Positions 11,645 to 21,033 of a DNA stretch of 64,000 nt are shown one piece after another; within the stretch, counting starts at the first letter, position 1, and each line of letters starts with the position of its first letter. The DNA comes from Buxus sempervirens (Eukaryota > Streptophyta > Magnoliopsida > Buxales > Buxaceae): contig OX387182.1 in assembly GCA_947561395.2 (NCBI GenBank), positions 5,876,595 to 5,940,594 on the forward strand, written 5' to 3'. The translations under genes and the position numbers were made by a program. The notes below the pieces were generated by a model, which saw only the letters and a list, made by a program, of their open reading frames with translations, searched no databases and had not been told where the DNA came from.

Positions 11645-12991
11645 CTATACTTTCTGTTCCTTTATCTCAAGAAGTTCTTCACAGTTGGTTACAGTCCTTA
11701 TTAGCTTCTCTTTTTCTTTAATAAGTTCTGCAAGTTGAGCTTCCAATGACTTGTTCATTTCACACACCCAGATCCACTTCTCACACATCTTCTTATAAAC
11801 TTCCTGAATGGTTTCAGTAGTCAAGTCCTCATCATCACTGCTAGAGCATGTTTCAAAATCAGCTTCAATTGCTTTCTCTTTGTGACCAACAGCAAGATGT
11901 TCTTGCATTTTACTGGTAAATGCAATATGATTACTGGTAAGTTCATCTTCTTCTTGACTGTCTTCTGTTTCTTCATCACTCCAAGTAATATTCAATGATT
12001 TTCCTTTCTTTTTCAGAGTGTTTGCACATTCGGATTGAATATGACCAAACCCTTCACACTCACGACATTGTATGCCTTTAGTCTTTCTCTTTACTTCAGA
12101 ATATTCATCTAACTTGTTTCTCCTTGCATTGTTGAATCTGCCCGGTTTGGTAGATGAATCCTTCCTATTCATCTTTTTCAGAAATTTTCCAAAGTTTTTT
12201 TTTAATAAAGCAATTGAATCATTGAATACATCAGTTTCTTCATACTCACCTTCCTTAGTCTGAGATTGTATTTCAGCTTGAAAAGCAATACTCTTCTCCT
12301 TCTTTCTTTGTTTCAGATTCATCTCGAAGGTTTGTAACGAGCCCATCAACTCGTCCAGTCTCATCTTACTCACATCGTGAGCTTCCTCAATTGCTGTAAC
12401 TTTATAAGCAAATCTCTCAGGTAATGACCTTAGAGTTTTCCTTACCAGCTTTGAATCGGAATATTTTTCTCCAAGAAGAAAAGCTTCATTTGATATATCA
12501 CACAACTTGGAGTTAAAGTCAGCAATCTGTTCATCCTCGAGCATCCTCAGATCTTCAAATCGAGAAGCTAGCGTCTGTAATTTTGAGAGCTTGACTGCAG
12601 TAGTACCTTCATGAGCCGTTTGCAAAATATCCCAAGCCTTCTTTGCTGATTCACACGTAGAGATTAGTTTGAATTGATTTGCATCAACTCCATTAAAAAT
12701 TGCATTCAATGCCTTAGAGTTTTCGGATGACAACCGATCTTCTGCAACTGTCCAAGTTTCTTCTGGTTTGAGAATAATATTTCTTTCATCATCAATTAGG
12801 GCGGGAGGAGTCCACTCTATCAGAATTGCACGCCACGCCCGTTCATTAACCGCTTTGATGAATGCTCTCATTTTGGCTTTCCAGTAAGAATAGTTTGTTC
12901 CATCTAACAGAGGTGGTCGTGAGACTGATCCTCCTTCCTTCATAGCATCCATTTCCTGCACAACAGATCTTTTTCCCAAAAATCTCACCAA
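11645..12991 (-). pseudogene. Copia (SIRE-like) Gag
   Basis: This is the capsid protein of the truncated copia element, 448 codons from the ATG at 12991 to a nonsense codon at 11645. The N-terminal UBN2-type gag domain (about residues 20-250) begins with PPLLDGTNYSYWK. A CCHC zinc knuckle (CRECEGFGHIQSEC) sits near residue 310, followed by an acidic stretch and a coiled-coil-like tail. The frame continues beyond the stop into the protease ORF, so the stop looks like a point mutation and not a natural boundary. Confidence 0.8.
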
Positions 12992-13006
12992 AAATAAAAT
13001 TAGTGA

Positions 13007-13021
13007 CCCGCTCCGATACCA
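13007..13021 (-). promoter_or_regulatory. Primer-binding site (initiator-Met tRNA type)
   Basis: On the minus strand this reads TGGTATCGGAGCGGG, two bases inside the 5' LTR. It matches the usual copia priming site, complementary to the 3' end of initiator methionine tRNA. Confidence 0.8.
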
Positions 13022-13023
13022 AT

Positions 13024-13882
13024 TGTTAGATCTGTTAGTGTTATACTACTTTATTGTAACACATGAACACATGAGACTTTTTAACGAGGTTCGGTATTAA
13101 CCTAATCCTCGGGACCACGTCCAGATGATGAACAATCCACTAAAGATAAACAAAATCTTACATACACCAATGTGGACTTACACATACAAAAGACTCCCGC
13201 TTTTTCGTCACCAATGTGTAGAAGACTCTTCAGTGTGTTGTTCAGCGAGCTCCCCTCGACTTAGACAAGATTGAACTCCCTTCAATCTTCTGTGTGCAGC
13301 AAGGCTCCCCCTCGACTTATGCATCCATGATTGAACTCCCTTCAATCATAAGTTGCCTTCTCCCGAAGGCTTCAAGTTCTTCTCCCGAAGAACGATGAGC
13401 TTCAAATACTTCTGATAAATTTGTTTAATGCTCAAGGAGTTGAGTTTTCTGTCAAACTCACATCAGTATTTATAACCTGAAACATCACTCAACAAAACAG
13501 TTAACTTGTTGTAACTTTGTTACAACTGAGATAAGGAACAAATAAGATATTCTCTTAACTGTTTTTCCAGATTCGAAATTTTCAATCTGGAAAGATAATC
13601 TCTTAATTAGATAAGGCATATCAGATTCTAAGAGATGCATGTTAAATCTGAGAAATCAGAATTCAAGTTAATCCTAAGGGATGCATATCAAATCTTTAAG
13701 AGATAAGATTCTAAAAGATAAGATTCTAAGAGATGCATATCAAATCTCTAGGAGATAAAAGTTAATTCAAATCTCTATTAACAAACCATGACAATTAGAT
13801 AATGACAACTAGAAAAATACAGATTTAAAAATTCCATGTCATCAAATGCTTCCACGTCATCAAATGCCAATATACTTTAACA
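13024..13882 (-). repeat. 5' LTR of the SIRE-like copia element
   Basis: The 859-bp LTR starts TGTTAAAGTATATTGG on the minus strand and ends GATCTAACA directly before the PBS. A TATA-like ATAAATAC lies near 13465 (minus), in a promoter-like position. No second copy exists in the window. Confidence 0.75.
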
Positions 13883-14539
13883 AAATTCCTAAACTAATTC
13901 CAGGGCAAGCTTATAAATCTCATTAGAGACTGATACATGAGATTGATGGAAGATCTAAGAAGAATGGCCCCATGTAAATTGAAATTAGGTAAAGCTAGAA
14001 CCTAACATGCCTAGTTTGACTTCCGTTCTAATTATTTCGAGTTTTAGAAATTTGTCAAACCAAAGCTACAGGCTTTAAAGATCGATCATGGGCATGAAAA
14101 ATTAAGTACTTCCAATAAAAAAATATATATATATAGATTGCACACTTCAACTTCAGAAATACATGCTCTTGCGCAACACATAATGGCTTCAATAGCCACA
14201 GAAATCTCCTGCAACTTTCTTGTCAACATCTTCGTGGTGATCTGCATTGACTCAGTGGAAGGAAGCTCAGAAGAGCTCTTATGAAGCATTTGTACAGAAC
14301 AACAAATTACACAGATCACAATGCTCGCAATAAAAACCAACAAAACATCATTAATGATCTACTTATTCACTATGTTTTTTTTATCTTACATCGATTTTTA
14401 TGCATACAACCTATGTTTTGCATGGTGCCCATTATTTGATTGTGCCTCTCAGCCAGAAATTATACCAAGGATCGAATTTATACAACACCAGAACACCCAT
14501 AGGGGCCATATCTGGACTTTCTTGAACCAGGTGAATAAC
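13883..14539. other. Flank with inverted-repeat arm and an unassigned minus ORF
   Basis: 13891-13981 is the partner of the inverted copy at 8838-8936. An 85-codon minus-strand ORF (14086-14343) starts with a hydrophobic segment and then has a helical stretch. I cannot assign it, and it may be a gene fragment or chance. Confidence 0.35.
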
Positions 14540-16366
14540 TGTGAGACATGGATTTTGTTATCTCGGATGACTTCCGATATCGTCACGTGGGGATCGATAA
14601 AAGCTAAGAGTCGCCACCATCCATTTTATGGTGTGAATGGACACCAAAGGGTTCATAGAAGCCAAATAGAGCTAAAGTAGCTCTAAGATGAGGGAAAATC
14701 CAGAGATCAGGTAAGGGGAATTATTTATGAGCGGGGGAAGGTGTTAGGCACCCCCACTCATCCGTCTAAGACGGTTGCCACATGCTTGCTTATGCTAAAA
14801 ATTGTTTGCTAAGGAAATGAACAAAAAGGGTGCTTGTAACAAGCACAATGTGTGTGATCATCCCACATGAGAAGTCTAATGAGCTTAGACTCTCTTTGTG
14901 GATCCATCACCTCTAGAACTTCATGAGTGAAGAGAAATCCAAGTGTAAATGAAGAAACTCAAGCTAAGGCAAATCTGGAGAAATTAGATCAAAAGAGCTT
15001 GAAAGCTTCGATTAACCATAACTCATTCAATTTAAATCCAAATCCAATGAAACCAAATCCATTTGAAAACTGGTATATAGTAGAGTATATAGTAAAAATT
15101 TCAACTCAGTCCGATTCAAAATAAGAGAGAAATCCACATCTAAAATTTGCTGTTATAACTTGGAAAAAGTGTTAAGTAGGCATTTTCAAAATCCTATTCG
15201 TGGAGATTGGCTCAATAAAAATTCATGAAAATTGGTATGGGGGAAGTATGTAGTGCCATCTTTCCACAGAAAAAACCTCACACCAAACTCTATCCGGATG
15301 TAACTTGTGTGCTCTCTTGAACAGGTCTAGAAGACCACAGATTAGCTCTGGACTATGCCAGCGAGCACCTCTGAGTCAACTAAACACCCAAGTCACAAAA
15401 CAGATCAAAATCTACTGAAACCAGTTGGAAATGAAAATAGACCTCTCAAGGAAAACTCAGAAATTAGAATCATATAAAACGGATTAAAACCGAGCAAACG
15501 GTGCACCATCAAAGCGGCAAGTTCAGCAATCTGGGCTGAACTGACTTACAGACTTTGAACAGATGGTGTCAAAAATTGGCTACATGAAAGTGGACGAAAT
15601 TTTCCAGATATAAAATAGGCATATCCATCTATCACATGTCTTTGGAATTACTCAAAAATTCATCCGGAGGATGAAGTTATAAGCATTCTAAGACAGGCCA
15701 CAGATCTGCCCTGTTTTGAAGATTTTTGGATAAAACATGGAAACCAGTGCATGTGTGCATATGGATTCGACCAAAACAACTTAGAAATCAATGGAAACCA
15801 TCTCATGAAGTTATAAAATTCATTCTAAGGCCAATAATCTCAGATTTCCCGTATTTAACACGGAAATCCAAGATCTAGCCTACTCGAGGAAAAATAGTGA
15901 AAAGTGTGTGTGAAGATGTGGAAAATCACATTTCTAGGAGAAGGTTGGAATCCATTGCTATTGAGAGCATGGATTCGTGCACCTTCTCCAAATACAAAAT
16001 AAATCAGGGAAGCATTCAAAGGTTCAAAATAACCACATAGCATGCTTTTCATCATTTGTGGGTTCTAAGCCTAGAGGATCCATTCCTACTTCTTTTTCCC
16101 AAGGCTCTCTCTTCAAGTTTTACGGCTAGAGAGAAATCCCAGGTACTTTAGAAGGGGTTTGGGGCTACAAAACAACACAAGGGCCTTACACTACAGAAAG
16201 GTAGAAGATGAGAGATTGCTAGAATGTAAAGAGGAAGCAATAAACTCAAATGAGCTTTACCTTAGTAGCTTGAGCAGTTGAGTAGACAATCCAGCAGAGT
16301 TTCTCCTCCTTCTTGCAGAGCTTTTATGCCTCAAATTGTCAGCCATTTGCAAGAGGAGGACCCTTC

Positions 16367-16375
16367 TATTTATAG
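16367..16375 (-). promoter_or_regulatory. TATA box of family C LTR
   Basis: CTATAAATAG on the minus strand, about 200 bp downstream of the palindrome array, is where an LTR promoter would be expected. Confidence 0.5.
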
Positions 16376-16575
16376 GCCAAGCCAAGGGTAGAAGAGTCCC
16401 AAGGGTAGGCTTAAAAGGTCTTCTAGATTATTCCAATTCTCCTCCAAGGCTTGAATTGGAGTAATTCAGCAAGTTTTGGAGGGTGAAATAGGGAGTTCAA
16501 GTCCCCAAGAGAGAGGTAATATGCGTAAATAAGGCTCAGAAATCGAGCCATTTCGCAAATCCCCGAAACAGCCAA

Positions 16576-16842
16576 AACCACATACCCAGTACGGTTTCAA
16601 CACAACCGTTACTCAAAGTGCGGTTTCTATACAAATTTAACCAAACCGCACATATAGGACGGTTCAATTTAGTTACGCTCGTCATGATTGCTGTCGACTT
16701 GGCTCAACGGCCGAAGCTTCACGAAGCCACGTGGCAGCTCACGCAACAAGCATGGATATCAACCGTGCTGTGTGTGCGGTTGCAACCGTACATACAGGGC
16801 GGTTGGGATCAAAATTATAAAAACCGTATACTCAGTACGGTT
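16576..16842 (-). repeat. Array of AACCG-N11-CGGTT quasi-palindromes in family C LTR
   Basis: Six units start at 16576, 16604, 16644, 16761, 16784 and 16822. Five are 21 bp and one is 22 bp. Arms are AACCG and CGGTT, with one AACCA. They lie upstream, in LTR orientation, of a TATA box at 16367-16375. See the findings for the shared design with the other LTR families. Confidence 0.75.
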
Positions 16843-16960
16843 GGCATCTTTTTTGAGAGTTTTTGATTGTTTGACATATGTTAATGCTCAAATATGACAT
16901 TTAAAGCCCATTTTAAGCATTCTCTTCTATGGAAGTGCAATTTGGGGTGTCTACAATAAC

Positions 16961-17359
16961 AATAGCAAGTAATTAAGATTTGATATTCTCTCCTCACTTC
17001 AAAATTTGTCCAAAACAAGCTTTCTGTCAAATCTTTTCCAATTGCACATTAATCTGATCCATGAAAAATAAGATGATATGAGATGTGACAGATGTGGATT
17101 TCTATTCCACCATACAATTTTAGCTAATTGTTACTTTCGGTTTCAAGTCCTCCGAATAACATGTGCAGTTTGTGTAAGTGTGCACCCAGCCTACATTGCT
17201 GGGTTTTTTTTTTTCATATCATTAGACCTCTAGCCTCCAAACACAGCTCCCATGGTTATTTGTTTTTATTTTTTACTTTTTAAAAATACCCTTCAACAAT
17301 TCTTATCCCTTACATGTACTAGCCTTTTTATCTACTTTCGTGTGCATCTTGCAAGTAGA
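16961..17359. other. Non-coding spacer
   Basis: After the solo LTR the interrupted host sequence resumes. I see no gene, and no structure other than a poly-T run near 17206. Confidence 0.4.
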
Positions 17360-17908
17360 GGTGCAGCTCGGGTTAGTTTGGTTCAGGTTGAGGTCAACCT
17401 AAGACCAAACCGAAAATATATATAGTTAAACCGAACCGAATTGAAAACCGAAACTACTAAACCGAAAACTGAACCGAAAATATATAGAAAAACCGAAACC
17501 CAAACTGAACCGAACCGAACTACATGAAAAATATTCGGTTCAGTTTGGTTCGGGTTAGACCAATATATTCTTATACTCAAATAAGGTTTTTTTGTAATAT
17601 CCTTAAAGTTTAAAGGTAAAATTTGAAAGTTTAACATATATTATATTTTATATATATATAAAATATAGATTATATGCTATAATATATATATGAATTCGGT
17701 TCGGTTCGGTTCGGCTCGGTTTAGGGAGATACATGAATTCGGTTTGGTTTTGGTTCGGTTCAGTTTAACCAAACATGCAAACCAAAACCGAACTGAATTA
17801 ATTCGGTTTAGGGATTTTTGGACCGAAACCAAACCGAACCACTATATAACCGAACCAAAGTTGGTTTGGGTCAATTCAGGTTTGGTTTTAACTGGACCGA
17901 GTTGCACC
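17360..17908. mobile_element. Small TIR element rich in CCGAA/TTCGG
   Basis: The left end GGTGCAGCTCGG and the right end CCGAGTTGCACC are inverted repeats with one mismatch. The interior is dense in ACCGAACCGAA/TTCGGTTCGGT words with a TA-rich centre near 17640-17690. It has no real coding capacity. It resembles non-autonomous hAT-like elements of plants, but that class call is inference. Confidence 0.55.
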
Positions 17909-17938
17909 AACATAAGAGTCCCCTCCCACCATAATAAA

Positions 17939-18475
17939 AAATTGTAAAAACCTCAATGCCATACCTTGAACATGCAGCCTAGTCGCTTCTCCACCACTAT
18001 TTCCATTATTAAAAGATAAAAGCAATTCTACCTGCTCAAAAATCAGAATCATCGATTTATAAGCAAGTTTTGAGAGCAAGTTACAGCATCTCAGCAAGGA
18101 AACAATCTTACCCTTCCGAACAACAACAATTTTTGGGCGAGCCTTCAAACCTCTTCTAGAAATAGTTGATGAAAGGCATCCCAAGCTACCAAAAATACGA
18201 ATACCCAATAGGCAATAGTCTTACATCAAAGGATGTTTGTGATTAAGGGCACTCAAAATCTCTAAAATCACATACCCAAGATCATCCGAAAGCTTGCAAA
18301 AGAACTTCGCAGCAAATAAAGCTGCTTTACCTCCAAATGATGACAAGAACTCACACTTGAAAGCTACACACCGAATTTTAGCGAAGGCCAAAGCTCTCTG
18401 TTTTTTGGGGATAAAGGCCAAAGCTCTCAATTCAACATCGCTCGTATAAAAAACTATGTTCACTCTCTTAAGCAA
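17939..18475 (-). pseudogene. Fragment resembling plant Integrator subunit 7 (HEAT-repeat protein)
   Basis: The minus-strand translation, in two frames with stops, gives VELRALAF and KAALFAAKFFCKLSDDLG, and then KLAYKSMILIFEQVELLLSF. These agree, from memory of the family, with consecutive HEAT-like segments of the plant Integrator complex subunit 7 homologue, a nuclear RNA 3'-end processing factor. Frames change near 18215, and the right-hand frame is itself interrupted. No start, no splice structure and no flanking exons were recognised, so this is a dead fragment. Identity rests on residue patterns only. Confidence 0.45.
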
Positions 18476-19382
18476 ATGTGTCCGTGACCCATTTGCATAA
18501 TTGCCTCAATGGGTTCATATCCTCTACAAAGTTACTGCACTTATTCGTGATGCTACGATAACTACTTGCCGCGTTCTCACCTTTCTTGGAGAGATTCTAT
18601 CTCTTCCCTCTGTTCTTTTGATCATTCTTCTGCTTTGTAAAACTGTGGCGTCCCGTTTTACAGCTCTACCCCATTTTCCCTCAGTTTACTTCTTCCCAAG
18701 AATCCTCTCACTCACATCTACATCCCATCTCCTTATTTTCCCGGAAGATTCTTATTTTGAATCCCAGGAAGAATCCTTATTTTGAATCTGAGCAGTTGGA
18801 AAAAAAAAAGAAATTTGAGAAAAGGATGATCTGCGGTGATCAACGGAGACGAGGGAGACAAGCAGAGACAAACACCGTGGTGGGCACTTTAGGACGGGCC
18901 CCGCGTTTTCTCGCTGTTCATTGAGAACGGGAGGATCCCATCTCGACGTCTGAGACCATCTTTACTGTCGTCGACCATCTTCTCCGGCGACACTGGTAGT
19001 TTCCTTTAATTTTTTTTTCTTCTTTCTTCTTTTTTCTCATGGTTTTTGCGTAGGTTTTGCTTTATTTTGTATTCGATTTTCATTTTCTGATGACAAGTCG
19101 CAACTCCTTTTCATAGGAATGATCGGTAAAAACCCAAAAAGGCAGTAGCAGGCATTTGGCTGTAGAAATTCTCCTCGGCTCTAGTATGAGAGAATCTTAA
19201 AACCCAAGCCAGAATTAGAAGACTCGCCAAGCAAAATCTCCAATAATTTCTTCTTTTGTATGCTCATGATTGGCGTTTATTTCAGTTTCCTTCCTGGAAC
19301 TTGATCTTTTTATGTCATACCTCATTTGTGCTGGCAGAAGAAAAGCAGGTAAAACTTTGTAAGATTCTGAACCTGAAGCCAG
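18476..19382. other. Spacer upstream of the PORR pseudogene
   Basis: There is pyrimidine-rich sequence and a short GC-richer stretch near 18830-18990 that could be an old leader or promoter. No supported coding region. Confidence 0.35.
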
Positions 19383-20376
19383 ATGAGCAGCCATAAAAAC
19401 ATAAAAAAATTGCTACTTTGCTTTTTTTTTTTTTTGGAAAGTAAATTGCTACTTTGCTTTAATAGATCACTCCTTTACGGAAAACAACCGAGTTGCATAT
19501 ACACTCAAAAGCTCAGTTACGTACAGGTGAAGATGAAATGGAAGAAAGACTCATTCTATGATTCCCTTGAAACCATCCATAGGTCTCCAGAGCTCAAACC
19601 TCTAATAGCTCTCAAAAACCGTATTGTCAATGAACCAGACGGCTGTATCCCAATTTCATCTATCTCAAAGAAAGGGCTTCAATTGGGCTTAGGAGGCACC
19701 AGAGTTGCTATCTTTCTTCGGAAATACCCATCTGTTTTTGAAGAATTTAGGGGCCCAAGATATAATTTGCCTTGGTTTAGACTAACCCCGGATGCCGTTG
19801 CTCTGGATAGAGAAGAGCAGAATGTTTACAGAGACCAAAGATTAGATCTTCTTGTAAGGTTGAAGAAGATGATACTGATGACCAAGGAAAAGAAGCTCCC
19901 ATTGAAGATAATACATGGGATGCAATGGTATTTGGGATTGTCAGATGATTTCTTGCAAAACGCGGAAGTGAATCTTGATTCTTCTTTTAAATTTGTTGAA
20001 ATGGAAGATTGGCTTTCTAGGACTGGCTGTTGATCCTGAGGAGAAAATATTATCTACATTTCAAAAGAACGCCTTAAAGAGAGGTTCATATTCAGAGGAG
20101 TCAATAGACTCAATACAACCACCTTCATTTCCACTTTTCCCTTCAAAGGGTTTGAGGTTGAAGAGAAAAATCTCGAACTGGTTGGATGCATTTCACAAGC
20201 TTCCCTATGTGTCTCCCTATGAAGATTTTTCTCATGTGAATCCAAATAGTGATGTTTCTGACAAACGGGTTGTTGGTGTTCTCCATGAGTTGCTCAGCTT
20301 GTTTGTCACACACTCTGTTGAGAGAAGGACGATACTATGCCTCCGTACTTACCTGGGATTGCCTCAGAAATTTTAA
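19383..20376 (+). pseudogene. PORR-domain organelle RNA-binding protein, frameshifted and truncated
   Basis: PORR (plant organelle RNA recognition) proteins bind and help splice organellar group II introns. Here a short N-terminal presequence-like region is followed by LKPLIALKNRI, then FLRKYPSVFEEF and WFRLTP, which are typical PORR landmarks. One extra T near 19998 shifts the frame, ending the first ORF at 20033. The second frame continues with DPEEKILSTF, LPYVSPYEDFSH and RVVGVLHELLSLFV, then stops at LPQKF (20376), short of the normal C-terminus. An AATTGCTACTTTGCTTT duplication surrounds a poly-T run near 19410-19460, in the presequence. The frameshift plus truncation indicate a pseudogene. 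Confidence 0.75.
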
Positions 20377-20533
20377 ATCGAATCCTATGAGTTCCTTTTC
20401 TTTTCCTCTTTGAAGAATCAGAAAAAGAAAAATAAATCGAATCCTTTGGCTTGCAATTATCTGATCCCAAAGGTTCTTTTTGCTTGCAAAAGCAAACGGT
20501 ACATCGAATCCTTAAGACCATTTTGTTAATTAC

Positions 20534-21033
20534 CACATGAGAAAGAAAAGAAACGGATGATGGAATGTCAGGCATCTCATCTGCTGCATCCTCGCTGTTT
20601 TCCTCAGCAAATTAACTTCACATTCTTTAGCCGCTGCTGTACTCGTAATCTCCTTACCTATATCAATTCAAATGTAACAAAGACCATTAATTATTTCAAA
20701 TTTTACCTAGACACCTGTTTATATTTATAACTGAGTTGTGGCAAATAGACTCCCATTTCTACATAACAAGGAAGTTCTGTAACTTCTTTTTTTGAAGATT
20801 AATGAAGAGATGATATAAATGAGGCAATAAGAACATATGAAGTCAACTAAACTGGGCTGAACCTACAAAAGAAAGAAAGTTCTGTAACTGTTTCAGAACT
20901 ATCTAAAAACTTTACCTCTTCCACGAGGAGAAAAATTTTGTTTCGGCGGCTCCTTATATTGTCTTGGATCTCTTGCAGTTGCATTTGAACAAAATCCTGA
21001 ATGGTATCTGGTCCTTCTATAATACAAAATTTT
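20534..21033 (-). pseudogene. Two exons of an ORANGE-like (OR-like) plastid protein gene
   Basis: Exon a (21033-20916, minus) has an acceptor CCCAG and a donor GAAGAG/GTAAAG. It encodes FCIIEGPDTIQDFVQMQLQE and then SRRNKIFLL, the signature region of ORANGE/ORANGE-like proteins, which are plastid holdases that stabilise phytoene synthase. Exon b (20657-20534) follows acceptor GATATAG, begins VRRLRVQQRLKN in phase, then needs a small frame change near 20605 to reach DEMPDIPSS. That wording fits the OR-like paralogue better than OR itself. The membrane-spanning and DnaJ zinc-finger exons were not found, and the frame is broken, so this is a gene fragment. The overlap of its 3' side with the PORR pseudogene suggests shuffled duplications. 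Confidence 0.7.

Larger units (their letters stand above)
9440..13882 (-). mobile_element. Ty1/copia element of SIRE/Maximus type, 5' two-thirds only
   Basis: The element reads on the minus strand: 5' LTR, PBS, gag, protease, integrase, then a few dozen codons of reverse transcriptase before homology stops at about 9440-9455. The rest of the RT, RNase H and the 3' LTR are absent. Gag and pol share one continuous frame, broken only by in-frame stops at about 11645, 10739 and 9854. SIRE affinity rests on the Gag N-terminal domain (RPPLLDGTNYSYWK-like), the knuckle CRECEGFGHIQSEC and the sentence-like region after it. It cannot move by itself. Confidence 0.85.
14540..16955 (-). mobile_element. 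Solo LTR, Tat/Ogre-like Ty3/gypsy (family C)
   Basis: A 2,416-bp LTR begins TGTAGACACCCCAAATTG on the minus strand and ends GTCTCACA. It is flanked by the exact 5-bp duplication ATAAC (14535-14539 and 16956-16960). The stretch GGGAAGGTGTTAGGCACCC near 14730 is typical of Ogre/Tat-type LTRs. No internal region is present, so it formed by LTR-LTR recombination. Confidence 0.8.
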
